From Chitinophagaceae bacterium (GTDB taxonomy: Bacteria; Bacteroidota; Bacteroidia; Chitinophagales; Chitinophagaceae), in NCBI GenBank assembly GCA_947446645.1, contig CANFHA010000007.1, positions 62,001 to 126,000 of the forward strand: 64,000 bases of DNA, written 5' to 3'. The position numbers and the translations under genes are program-made. This document shows, one piece after another, positions 43,567 through 52,310 of the stretch. Below the pieces are notes generated by a model. That model did not search any database and had not been told where the DNA came from. It was given only the letters and a program-made list of their open reading frames with translations. Within the stretch, counting starts at the first letter, position 1. Each line of letters starts with the position of its first letter.

Positions 43567-43839
43567 ATGTTCACTCGGGATAAACTACTGTTACCAGACA
43601 GTGAGATTGCGACGGATGCTGAATGTGACCATGTCTTAAAGGCCATCTACAACTGCGATCGTACATTACGGTACCTGAACGTCCAGGCAATTCAAGTTGA
43701 ATTAAGAAATGTAGGAATCAACTTCACTATTGATAAAATCGTTGCAGCAACGAGTATATTGTACGTTGAAAACTTCATCAGGCCTCATAATGCTCAGTAC
43801 CAAGACAGCCCGACTACATTATGGGAAATCACCTTTTAG
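43567..43839 (+). CDS. small hypothetical protein, accessory region
   Basis: The 90-residue product has no signal peptide or membrane helix. It looks like a compact helical protein (ATDAECDHVLKAIYNCDRTL, LNVQAIQVELRNVGINFTID), possibly a winged-helix-like or small regulatory fold, but this is only a composition-based guess. It lies between tRNA-Gly and plasmid/phage-like remnants. Confidence 0.5.
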   Translation: MFTRDKLLLPDSEIATDAECDHVLKAIYNCDRTLRYLNVQAIQVELRNVGINFTIDKIVAATSILYVENFIRPHNAQYQDSPTTLWEITF

Positions 43840-43905
43840 GGAATTGGGTTTATTAATAGTGACACGTATGTACGACGAGGCAAAAGGTGGAAAATCGAGC
43901 ATGGG

Positions 43906-44133
43906 ATGAAGACTTTTGCATTTAGAACAAGATGGATAGTGTTCTTTACTTCTTTAGCTGCCATCATTATTTCGATTGTGGCATTAGTTAAGCCGAATGA
44001 AAATAAGCCGTTATTGCTTATGCCAAGTCAAAAGTGGATACAAGAAGTGAGAAGAATCGATACTGTATTTATTCATGACACTTCCCTTAGTCATGGGGCC
44101 AAGGTTGGATCAAGGCCTCTGGGTAAGGATTGA
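43906..44133 (+). CDS. small single-span membrane protein, accessory region
   Basis: The 75-residue product has one membrane helix (IVFFTSLAAIIISIVALVKP) and a polar tail with IQEVRRIDTVFIHDTSL. No family is recognised. It follows the preceding small gene by 66 nt on the same strand. Confidence 0.5.
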   Translation: MKTFAFRTRWIVFFTSLAAIIISIVALVKPNENKPLLLMPSQKWIQEVRRIDTVFIHDTSLSHGAKVGSRPLGKD

Positions 44134-44410
44134 ATATGAAAACCATACGGCTTATATCTTAAAGGCCATATAATTAGGTCAGATGAATGCCGTATGGTTA
44201 ATCACTCACTATTTATCTTTCATTTTCAGGGGACTTTGAGATTTAGGAGAGGTAGTCCGTCTCAAAAGAAACCAGCTTGCAAGGTTTGTACACTTTGCAC
44301 AGCAACATCACTGGAAACAAAATACAACATAACTCTCCTTGCCATGTGACCTCTATTACACCCGATACACCGAACTGCATTATGCCTTGTAGGTGGGTGC
44401 TTATCTTGGG

Positions 44411-44656
44411 TCAGAAACTGGCAACTATTCTGAAACTGGAATGTGGGTAGGCACCTGTGTTAGTAATAAAGATTAGCCTGTCCTGTTGATCGCTGGCTAC
44501 CTCATCTACATATACACAAGTGCCTGACTTGAGTCCTTCCACATCCTCCGCAACCGTCACCCTGAACGGCGTATACAGTTGCCTGATGCGACCGAGGGAG
44601 TTAACAAGGAGGATGCTGTTTGTACTGCCGTAGCTAATAGTGTAACCCTTCTTCAT
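44411..44656 (-). CDS. small hypothetical protein next to a DUF3871 remnant
   Basis: The 81-residue product from ATG 44656 has a beta-rich pattern (STNSILLVNSLGRIRQLYTP, SGTCVYVDEVASDQQDRLIF) and no signal peptide. Small proteins of this look accompany DUF3871/DUF932-type genes on Bacteroidota plasmids and integrative elements, as far as can be recalled. It starts 6 nt after the end of that remnant, so they were probably co-transcribed. Confidence 0.55.
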   Translation of the reverse strand: MKKGYTISYGSTNSILLVNSLGRIRQLYTPFRVTVAEDVEGLKSGTCVYVDEVASDQQDRLIFITNTGAYPHSSFRIVASF

Positions 44657-44662
44657 ACAGGG

Positions 44663-44905
44663 TTAGTTTAAGAACCAGCAATCGGCTTTGCCCTGTAGAG
44701 CGGCCATTAAGTCCCTTGTCAGTTGGTATGCGTCGGCCCCCCTGTCGAGGAAGCTATCTATATAGCTGCTCTTATTGGCACCTGTAAACAGGTTGTATAG
44801 CCGCCACAGGTTGATGTTTCCATTGGGGTCACAAGCAAAGCTATTGTCAGAGTAGTAGTCCTTACATACGCTATTAATTTGGGCATCGCCCAAATGAAAG
44901 AGGGT
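44663..44905 (-). pseudogene. DUF3871/DUF932-like plasmid or phage protein, C-terminal remnant
   Basis: About 80 codons remain open, with FHLGDAQINSVCKDYYSDNS, INLWRLYNLFTGANKSSYID and a final CWFLN. This matches the C-terminal part of DUF3871 proteins found on Bacteroidota mobile elements. There is no ATG, and a stop at 44906-44908 closes the frame, so the N-terminal 200-300 residues are gone. The function of the intact family is unknown. Confidence 0.6.
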
Positions 44906-45037
44906 TTATCGTTCAAGATACAGTCTTTTAAGAATCTCGTTTCCTGGCCGGGGAATGAGGTTTTTTATTTCAATACTATCAGATAAGAATTATTGCTATC
45001 TTGCGTATATCTTTTTCCATACAAAAAACTAGAATTC

Positions 45038-47269
45038 ATGTTCCGTAAGTTTACTTTACTTATTGCGTCTGTGGTATGTGTTATAGCCAGCAGTCACGCA
45101 CAGGTTACACAGCCATGCGCTACAGATGAGCATTACCGGCAATTAGTCCTTAGGCATCCTGAACTGGCCGAATATGAAAGGAATTTCAATGAACAATTAA
45201 GCCGTCGCCTGGCTGAGCGTACTACAGCTACCAACGACACCACTATCTACGATGTGCCGCTGGTGCTGCATGTGGTGCACGATTACGGCAACGAAAACCT
45301 TAATGATACCGTGCTGATTGATGCAGTAAAGTACTGGAATGTGATATACATGAAGCAAAACGGCGACACTACAGATGTTATTCCTCCGTTTGTGCCTTAT
45401 GTAGGAAATGCACGGATACGGTTCCATCTCGCAACCATTGATCCTGACGGCAATCCCACTAAGGGAATTGTGCGTACCAACTCGTACCTCACCGCTATGG
45501 CAGACGACCAGGCGAAGTTCAACTCATGGCCACAAAACAAGTATATCAACATTTGGTTTATCGGTAATTTTGGCAATGACTATGCAGGTGTTGCTGCTTA
45601 CGCTACCCCCCCCATTTTGGCAACTTTTCAGCCATATTACGATGGTATTATATGCCTTAGTTCGTATGCCGGTGTTTCTGACCCTTCTGTGTCCAAAACA
45701 ATTCCGCATGAAATGGGTCATGTACTTAACCTGGCTCATACGTGGGGAAATACCAATAATCCCGGCGTAGCCTGTGGCGATGATGGGGTTGATGATACTC
45801 CGCCTACAAAAGGACACAACCCATCGGGATGTACCGCCGCGGCACTTTATGATACCGCATGTGCTACCGGTTATGCAAAAACCTATTTATCTGTATTATC
45901 AGGCCTGGTAGATTCCCTGGTCGACTATCCAGATACTGTAAATTCCCAAAACATAATGGACTACACCTATTGCGACAGGATGTTTACAAAAGGTCAGGCG
46001 GCCCGCATGCGCGCTGCGCTTACATCGCCAACTGGTGGCAGAAATAACCTTTATAGTCCTTCTAATCTTGCCGCCACCGGCGCTTTAGCTCCCTACCCGG
46101 ATTTACCGCCAAACGCAGATTTTATTATCAACAGGGGCACTTCCGGTGCTTCAGATGCACGCTCTTATTTTCTTACGGTTGGTAATCCTTCAAGTTTCGT
46201 ATTTCGCAATGCCAGCTGGAATGACACGATTGCAAGTGTGGCATGGACCTTTTCAAATGGAGCCACAATACCTGCATCTACAAGCATTACAACGGTGACC
46301 AACCAGTTTACAACACCGGGCTGGGTTTCTGTTTCGCTGGTTGCCAACTCAAACGCAGGAAGCAATACTATCACAAAAACCCAGGCAGTTTATGCCGCAG
46401 ATACTACTACAGTGGGTGGCATGGGCTACACACAGAAATTTGCCAGCGCCGCAGATATCAGCAACTGGCCAATGTTCAATTTTTACAATAATGAATTCAA
46501 GTGGGAATTCTACCCCGGCGTTGGCATAGACGACAATTCCTGTATTCGTTATCGCTCATGGGATGGCTCTGCAAGGAATACAGGCAATGCGAAAGGTGAC
46601 CATGACGATATCTATACTCCTGCATTTAATCTTGCCGATGCTACTGACCGTCTTTATCTGAACTTTTTCACCACCGGAGCCTATACACATCACAACATCC
46701 CATCGGGCGGACCCTACACTTTCGACACGCTGGAGGTATATGCGAGTGCTACAGGAGGAAAGACCTGGGCAAAGATCGGTGTCTTAGGTGGCTCTAGCCT
46801 GGCTAACAATAACCAATACGGATACGAGTTCATACCTACTTCGGCCTCACCATGGGTGCCTCGCTCTATCAGTGTGCCGCTTAGCTTTCGTACTGCGCAA
46901 ACATTCTTCAGGTTCCGTTATCGTCCGGGTAATACAGGCAACGATCTTTACATGGACAATTTTTATTTCGATGGCTTCCCTGCAGGTGTTAAAGAGACGA
47001 TTGCAGCTACTCCAAATACATTCAGCATATTCCCTAATCCGTCTGCTGATGGTTTCAATATGGTTTTCAAAACCGGAAATACAGGAGTTGTCAATTATAT
47101 GATCCGCGATCTGGCTGGCAAAGTTGTGTATGAAAACAATAAAACATTTGTCGCTAACAGCATGCAGCAAGAGGCAGTGTCAAGGTCTGTAATCCCAGCT
47201 ACAGGAATGTATTTCATTACTGTGACAATTGACGGGGTGAATATGAACAATAAGGTGGTAATCTATTAA
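45038..47269 (+). CDS. M43 (pappalysin-type) zinc metalloprotease, T9SS cargo, copy 1
   Basis: The ATG at 45038 gives 743 residues with a signal peptide (LLIASVVCVIASSHAQ). The metzincin zinc motif is HEMGHVLNLAH (His224, His228, His234) followed by the Met-turn region NIMDYTYCDRMF, both typical of cytophagalysin/pappalysin M43B enzymes. A PKD-like domain follows at about 350-450, then a jelly-roll region (about 480-640) and a C-terminal sorting domain with FSIFPNPSADGFNMVF and GMYFITVTIDG, the type A signal of the type IX secretion system. It is secreted or surface-bound. The next gene is a close paralogue 59 nt downstream. Confidence 0.93.
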   Translation: MFRKFTLLIASVVCVIASSHAQVTQPCATDEHYRQLVLRHPELAEYERNFNEQLSRRLAERTTATNDTTIYDVPLVLHVVHDYGNENLNDTVLIDAVKYWNVIYMKQNGDTTDVIPPFVPYVGNARIRFHLATIDPDGNPTKGIVRTNSYLTAMADDQAKFNSWPQNKYINIWFIGNFGNDYAGVAAYATPPILATFQPYYDGIICLSSYAGVSDPSVSKTIPHEMGHVLNLAHTWGNTNNPGVACGDDGVDDTPPTKGHNPSGCTAAALYDTACATGYAKTYLSVLSGLVDSLVDYPDTVNSQNIMDYTYCDRMFTKGQAARMRAALTSPTGGRNNLYSPSNLAATGALAPYPDLPPNADFIINRGTSGASDARSYFLTVGNPSSFVFRNASWNDTIASVAWTFSNGATIPASTSITTVTNQFTTPGWVSVSLVANSNAGSNTITKTQAVYAADTTTVGGMGYTQKFASAADISNWPMFNFYNNEFKWEFYPGVGIDDNSCIRYRSWDGSARNTGNAKGDHDDIYTPAFNLADATDRLYLNFFTTGAYTHHNIPSGGPYTFDTLEVYASATGGKTWAKIGVLGGSSLANNNQYGYEFIPTSASPWVPRSISVPLSFRTAQTFFRFRYRPGNTGNDLYMDNFYFDGFPAGVKETIAATPNTFSIFPNPSADGFNMVFKTGNTGVVNYMIRDLAGKVVYENNKTFVANSMQQEAVSRSVIPATGMYFITVTIDGVNMNNKVVIY

Positions 47270-47328
47270 TCTCAGATAACAATTAAACCTACCTTCGCAC
47301 CACTTGTAAAAACAAAACTGAATTCCAT

Positions 47329-49551
47329 ATGTTCAATAAGTTTCTCTTATTTGTAGCGGCTATTTTGTGTATAGCCAGTATTGGTCGGGCTCAGTCCGAT
47401 ATTCAACCCTGTTCTACCGACGAGCACTACAGACAGTTGCTTGTTAAATATCCGCAGCTTGCAGAATATGAAAGGCAGTTTGAAGAACAGCTGGGCAGGC
47501 GCCTTGCAGAAAGGACCACCGCAGCAAGCGACACAACTACGTATGATATTCCGCTGGTGCTGCACGTAGTGCATGATTATGGTACCGAAAATCTGAATGA
47601 TACCGATCTCTATGCAGCCGCTGCATACTGGGCTGAGGTATATATGAAGCTGAACGATGACACAGCTTTGGTTATCCCTACTTTCGTACCATATATTGGC
47701 AATCCACGCATTCGCCTGCACCTTGCTACTATTGATCCCAATGGAAAACCAACCAAGGGTATCACGCGCTTCAATTCTTACCTTACAGCTGCCGCTAGCG
47801 ATCTCGCAAAGTTTAACGACTGGCCGCAAAACAAGTACATCAATATCTGGTTTATCAGCGCCTTTGGCGCAGATGCAGCAGGTGCTGCTGCTTATGCCTA
47901 CCTGCCTTTTAGTGCTGCATTTCAGCCTAACTATGATGGTATCATCTGTCTTTCATCTTACGCCAATTATTCTAAGACAATCCCTCATGAATTGGGCCAT
48001 GTACTCAATCTGTCTCATACCTGGGGAAATTCTAATAATCCGGGTGTGGCATGTGGTGGCACCGACAATGTAGATGATACACCGCCTACAAAGGGCCATA
48101 ATCCTACAGGTTGTGTGGCTGCATCTCTGTACGATACTGCTTGTGCTACCGGTTACACGAAAACTTATTTGTCTGTACTGTCTGGCCTTATGGATTCTGT
48201 TGTTAATTATCCTGATACTGCTAATGCAGAAAATATCATGGATTACACCTATTGCTCACGCATGTTCACTAAAGGGCAAGCTGCGCGCATGCGCACAGCG
48301 CTTACCAGCACTACTGCATCGCGGAACAATCTGTATGCTCCTTCTAACCTGGCGGCGACAGGCGCACTGGCTCCAATGCCTGATTTACCACCCGTTGCAG
48401 ATTTCATCGTTAACAGGGGCACAGGTATCGTGACAGATTCCCGTTCTTATTTCCTTACTCCTAATTGCGGGTCTAACTTCGTATTTCGCAATGCAAGCTG
48501 GAATGACACACTGTCAAGCGTAGCATGGACTTTTTCTAATGACGCAACCACTCCTGCATCTGCCAGTATGACTACTGTGCCTAACCAGTTCACAGTGCCA
48601 GGTTGGGTGAGCGTGTCGCTTATCGCCAATTCTAATGCAGGAAGTGACACCATTACCAATGCAAGGGCGGTATATTCAGCAGATACTGCTATAGTTGGAG
48701 GCATGGGGTATACGCAGAAGTTTGCCAGCGTAAGCGATATCAGCAACTGGCCGATGTTTAACTTTTACAACAATCAGTTCAAATGGGAGTTTTATACTGG
48801 TGCCGGAGTTGATGACAACACCTGTATCCGTTACCGTTCTTACGATTCCTCAGATAGAAACCTGGGTAATGCGCTTGGTGATCATGACGATATTTATACG
48901 CCAGCGTTTAATCTTGCTGATGCATCAGATCATCTCTACCTTAATTTTTCTACTTCCGCCAAGTATACACATTACAATTTATCCGGCGGCACTACCTATG
49001 TTTATGATTCCCTGGAAATAGATGCAAGTACTAACGGTGGCAGATCATGGGGGAAGATAGGCGGATTAGGAGGAAATAATCTTGCCAATGGTGGCATATC
49101 TAACCTTGAATATAAAGCCAACTCTGCAAGTACATGGGTTTCGCGCTCGCTCAATGTTCCTGTTAGCTACCGTACTGCGCAAACATTTTTCAGGCTCCGC
49201 TATCGTCCGGGAAATGTGGGTAATGATATGTATTTCGATAATTTCCATTTCGACGGTTTCCCTGCCGACGTGAGAGATGCAATGGCTGCATCGCCAAATG
49301 CTGTGAGCGTGTTCCCGAATCCGGCATCAACTGGTTTCAATATGGTATTCCGCACTGGTATTGATGGTGTAGTTAACTATACTATTAAAGATCTTACTGG
49401 TAAAGTGGTATACCAGGCCAGCAAAGTATTTGCAGCAGGAAGCATGCAGCAGGAGTTTGTACCACGCACGGCCACACCAGCTGCGGGCATGTACTTTGTT
49501 ACTGTAAGCGTAGACGGTGTGAATACCACCAATAAGTTGGTTATTTACTAA
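47329..49551 (+). CDS. M43 (pappalysin-type) zinc metalloprotease, T9SS cargo, copy 2
   Basis: The 740-residue protein has the same domain order as its upstream neighbour: signal peptide (LLFVAAILCIASIGRAQ), M43 catalytic domain with HELGHVLNLSH (His220, His224, His230), PKD-like domain, jelly-roll region and type A sorting domain (VSVFPNPASTGFNMVF). Most of the length aligns without gaps, with differences concentrated in loops such as the region before the zinc motif. The catalytic residues are intact in both, so both should be active. It ends in a strong terminator, and the two genes probably form one transcript. Confidence 0.93.
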   Translation: MFNKFLLFVAAILCIASIGRAQSDIQPCSTDEHYRQLLVKYPQLAEYERQFEEQLGRRLAERTTAASDTTTYDIPLVLHVVHDYGTENLNDTDLYAAAAYWAEVYMKLNDDTALVIPTFVPYIGNPRIRLHLATIDPNGKPTKGITRFNSYLTAAASDLAKFNDWPQNKYINIWFISAFGADAAGAAAYAYLPFSAAFQPNYDGIICLSSYANYSKTIPHELGHVLNLSHTWGNSNNPGVACGGTDNVDDTPPTKGHNPTGCVAASLYDTACATGYTKTYLSVLSGLMDSVVNYPDTANAENIMDYTYCSRMFTKGQAARMRTALTSTTASRNNLYAPSNLAATGALAPMPDLPPVADFIVNRGTGIVTDSRSYFLTPNCGSNFVFRNASWNDTLSSVAWTFSNDATTPASASMTTVPNQFTVPGWVSVSLIANSNAGSDTITNARAVYSADTAIVGGMGYTQKFASVSDISNWPMFNFYNNQFKWEFYTGAGVDDNTCIRYRSYDSSDRNLGNALGDHDDIYTPAFNLADASDHLYLNFSTSAKYTHYNLSGGTTYVYDSLEIDASTNGGRSWGKIGGLGGNNLANGGISNLEYKANSASTWVSRSLNVPVSYRTAQTFFRLRYRPGNVGNDMYFDNFHFDGFPADVRDAMAASPNAVSVFPNPASTGFNMVFRTGIDGVVNYTIKDLTGKVVYQASKVFAAGSMQQEFVPRTATPAAGMYFVTVSVDGVNTTNKLVIY

Positions 49552-49573
49552 ATCTAATATTTATAAAGAAATC

Positions 49574-49603
49574 AGAGAGCAGTATCACGCGATGCTGCTC
49601 TCT
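49574..49603 (+). terminator. terminator after the M43 protease pair
   Basis: AGAGAGCAG (49574-49582) pairs with CTGCTCTCT (49595-49603), followed by TTGTTTG, 22 nt after the stop codon. Confidence 0.85.
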
Positions 49604-49795
49604 TTGTTTGTATCCTCTAATACTAACCATACAATACAGTTCCGCATAAGACTTTTCATACAAAGAGGGCGGCAGAGAGTCCAAACTCATTCTGTGTTAC
49701 CAAGTCCATTCGGCACAATACTAGGCGTACTTATAATAGAGCTCCATTTAAGAGATTCTATGGTGCTGTGACGTGTTCCATGGATCGAAGCGATA

Positions 49796-50194
49796 TTAAC
49801 CATTGTTCCTGAGCGCCTGTGCCTTGTTGTATCGCCTCATCAGTCTTATGTTTAAGAAGTGTGTTACAATAAGCCCTGCAGAAGCCAGGTAGGCCAGCCA
49901 GTGCAGCTGAGCCTGGAAGATAATTGCAATTGCCAATACCAACCAGAACGTCCACAACGATAGCTTTATTTCCCTGGTGCGGGTGTGGCCGGCCGAATGA
50001 TAGACCGCGGCAAAGCTGACAGCAAGAAATACAAAATCAAGTTTTTCCCACCATACAGGCAGGTGAAATGCTGTGTTATCAGCAACGGAAAAACGGAGCA
50101 GGAACAATACAGGCACTACAAGGCAATGCACAGTGCATAATACTGCACTTGCTATACCTGCCTGGTCAGACTTAATTGATACCTTTTCTCTCAT
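49796..50194 (-). CDS. MerC-domain membrane protein
   Basis: The ATG at 50194 gives 132 residues with four membrane helices. The first helix carries AVLCTVHCLVVPVL, with the C-x-x-x-C/His pattern of MerC-type mercuric or metal transport proteins. In Bacteroidota MerC-domain proteins are often linked to Fur-family genes, suggesting zinc or another metal rather than mercury. It is divergent from the Fur-family gene, and both promoters flank one 31-bp palindrome. The longer frame to 50323 runs through that palindrome and into the neighbouring gene and is rejected. Confidence 0.85.
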   Translation of the reverse strand: MREKVSIKSDQAGIASAVLCTVHCLVVPVLFLLRFSVADNTAFHLPVWWEKLDFVFLAVSFAAVYHSAGHTRTREIKLSLWTFWLVLAIAIIFQAQLHWLAYLASAGLIVTHFLNIRLMRRYNKAQALRNNG

Positions 50195-50229
50195 TGTAGC
50201 TGCAACTCTGTTGCAAATATAGATCAAAA

Positions 50230-50260
50230 AATGCAAACGCAACATTATTGCATTTGCATT
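50230..50260. promoter_or_regulatory. Fur-family operator palindrome between merC and fur
   Basis: A 31-bp imperfect palindrome centred on 50245: AATGCAAA ... TTTGCATT outside and GCAA ... TTGC inside, with 13 of 15 positions paired. It lies 35 nt from the MerC start and 14 nt from the Fur start and touches the -7 box of the latter, so binding would block both promoters. Confidence 0.7.
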
Positions 50261-50267
50261 ATCTTTG
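50260..50267 (+). promoter_or_regulatory. -7 promoter box of the Fur-family gene
   Basis: TATCTTTG matches TAnnTTTG exactly, with 7 nt before the start codon; its first base is the last base of the operator palindrome. Confidence 0.5.
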
Positions 50268-50274
50268 TGCCGCA

Positions 50275-50688
50275 ATGGATATAGCGCACCAGATAAGAGA
50301 CAAAGGACTGAAGGTAACTCCATCGCGACTGGGTGTAATGGAAGTACTGGGGCAGAACCACCAGGCCTATGCCCATGCCGACCTTGAACTACTGTTTAAG
50401 GATATGGACCGTGTAACGCTTTATCGTGTTTTAAATGATTTTGAAGAGGCTGGCCTGGTTCATAAGATCATAGACATGGATGGGGTTACTCGTTTTGCGC
50501 TTTGCAAACACTCCTGCCCCGATACCCACCATGCTGATGAACATGTACATTTCAGTTGCCAGGCCTGCCACAAAATGTTCTGTCTTGAAAATGTGTCTTC
50601 TCCTGTATTTAACATTCCTAGCGGGTTTAAAGCTATAGGCCAGAATATATTAGTATACGGTTTCTGCAAAACGTGCAGTGCTGCCTGA
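50275..50688 (+). CDS. Fur-family transcriptional regulator, possibly Zur-like
   Basis: The ATG at 50275 gives 137 residues. The N-terminal winged helix has GLKVTPSRLGVMEVLGQNHQ, LEL-LFKDMDRVTLYRVLNDF (recognition helix VTLYRVLNDFEEAGLV). The C-terminal metal/dimer part has CPDTHHADEHVHFSCQACHK with His/Asp/Cys ligands and a final FCKTC that completes a four-cysteine zinc site. It would repress transcription when bound to Fe or Zn. Divergence from merC with a shared palindromic operator suggests autoregulation and metal-efflux or uptake control; Zur rather than Fur is inferred from that context. Confidence 0.9.
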   Translation: MDIAHQIRDKGLKVTPSRLGVMEVLGQNHQAYAHADLELLFKDMDRVTLYRVLNDFEEAGLVHKIIDMDGVTRFALCKHSCPDTHHADEHVHFSCQACHKMFCLENVSSPVFNIPSGFKAIGQNILVYGFCKTCSAA

Positions 50689-51137
50689 TATCCCGGTTTT
50701 CCGGTCGCTGAGAAAATTTTGGGTTACGTTTTTTACCGCTAAGGAGCAACGATTTCCGGTCGCAGAAAAAATATTTTTGCGCAGGTCGGGGTTGATAATC
50801 AATGGTTTTGCTGCAAAACATTTCCGGTTTTTTCCGATACCGGAAATTCGCGTGAAAGGCTTTCATGCACAGTGATCAAACCTCCCACAGGCTCGCAAAG
50901 GTGCCTCGTTCTGAAATAGGTTTCCTTATTTCATTGTAGCTAATTTTTTATCATAAGTAAATTTTGAGGCGACACCACCAGGCAACAGCCAGAACTGCGG
51001 ATGCGGAACCGGCTCAGTTATGCCGCAAAATCTGTGCCGGAGATATCCACATTGGGGTAGGTTAATTGGTTTGCTGGAAAAAATATTAAAAGTGATCGAA
51101 AAAATTACTGACTGTAGCTTTTAGGTCTTTATAGGTT
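50689..51137. other. intergenic stretch without a gene
   Basis: No frame with protein-like composition. One inverted repeat TTTCCGGT / ACCGGAAA (about 50819-50847) could act as a terminator for the Fur-family gene, although it lies 130 nt away. Confidence 0.4.
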
Positions 51138-52076
51138 CTACTTCTTCCCATCCATAAGATTCATCAATTCGTCAAGGCGTGGTTCCAGAATTATTTCGGT
51201 GCGGCGGTTCTGTGCGCGGCCAGCCGGTGTACTGTTGCTGGCTATCGGGTCGTACTCACTGCGGCCGCTGGCTACCAGCTTAGCCGGCACCACATTATAT
51301 TCGTCTATCAGCACATGCGCAATGGAGGTAGCCCTTGCCGTGCTCAATGCCCAGTTGTCTTCATACATTTTGGTGTGTATAGGTAGACTATCAGTATGCC
51401 CTTCAATATCAATGTTTATGTCCTTATTCGTATTAAGTACGCTTGCCACTTTTGACAGCGCGTCCTTACCCTTTGGATTTACCACAGCACTGCCTGAAGG
51501 GAAAAGCAGGCCCTCCTGCATGCTAATATACACACGGCCATTTTTCATAGTTACTGTAAGTTCATTACTATTAAAACCAGTTAGTGCATCGGCTATCTTT
51601 TTACGCAGAGCTTCAGTGGCTTTTTGCTGCTGATCTATCAGTGCCTGCAGTTGCTCCATACGCCTGCGCTGCTCTGCTATCTGCGCGTTAGTGCTGCTCA
51701 GCTGAGCATTGGTAGTGGTGAGCTGCCTGCGTGTATTCCTGTTTTCATTGCCAAGATCGCTTATCTGGCTGTTCAGTTCATAAATAGTGGTTTCGGCAGC
51801 GCTGATGCTGTCCTTAAGGCGCGCTATGCGCCTGTCGCGGTTTGCGATGTCTACACCAAGACTGCCAACATTGTTTTCCAGCTCGCTTATCGTGCCATGA
51901 AGTTTTTTCACAAGCTCCTTTTCGTCGTCAAGCCGCTTATTCAGGTCCAGGTTGCTTGCGTGCTCCTGGTCTGCCCTGTTTTTTTCGTCCAGGTAGCGTT
52001 TTTTAGACACGATGCAAGATGCAAACAACATGGAGGAAAAACCTATACAGGCGATCGAAACAACTACTTTTCTCAT
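51138..52076 (-). CDS. OmpA-family lipoprotein, copy 1
   Basis: The 312-residue protein has a lipoprotein signal (FSSMLFASCIVSKKRY), a long coiled coil in residues 30-170 (ISELENNVGSLG, AETTIYELNSQISDLGNENR) and an OmpA C-terminal peptidoglycan-binding domain in residues 175-300, with NIDIEGHTDSLPIH and SNSTPAGRAQNRRTEIIL (the conserved Asp and Arg that bind diaminopimelate). It should anchor the outer membrane to peptidoglycan. The next gene on the same strand is a shorter paralogue. Confidence 0.9.
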   Translation of the reverse strand: MRKVVVSIACIGFSSMLFASCIVSKKRYLDEKNRADQEHASNLDLNKRLDDEKELVKKLHGTISELENNVGSLGVDIANRDRRIARLKDSISAAETTIYELNSQISDLGNENRNTRRQLTTTNAQLSSTNAQIAEQRRRMEQLQALIDQQQKATEALRKKIADALTGFNSNELTVTMKNGRVYISMQEGLLFPSGSAVVNPKGKDALSKVASVLNTNKDINIDIEGHTDSLPIHTKMYEDNWALSTARATSIAHVLIDEYNVVPAKLVASGRSEYDPIASNSTPAGRAQNRRTEIILEPRLDELMNLMDGKK

Positions 52077-52261
52077 AACTAACCGGTTTTAGACTATTAG
52101 GTCCGAAAGTACAGACATTTGCAGTCGACCCGAAAATGAGTTATTAACATGGCGGTGAATAACTAGATTAATTGATAAGTGACAAGTGGTAAGTGATACG
52201 AAGCAGGTTGGGATTGCACAAATGTGGCGTATTGGAGAACGGCAGCATTAAAATTAAAAAA

Positions 52262-52286
52262 CAGGCTATCCGGGGGGGACAGCCTG
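52262..52286 (-). terminator. terminator after OmpA-family copy 2
   Basis: CAGGCT (52262-52267) pairs with AGCCTG (52281-52286) around a GC-rich loop; on the minus strand it is followed by TTTTTAATTTTAA. It lies 25 nt past the stop codon. Confidence 0.8.
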
Positions 52287-52310
52287 CAAAATTGTTGTAG
52301 TTATCAGTTA

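Noticed and set aside
50678-50875. 65-codon plus-strand frame after the Fur-family gene
   Set aside because: No start context or conserved feature, and it overlaps an inverted repeat.
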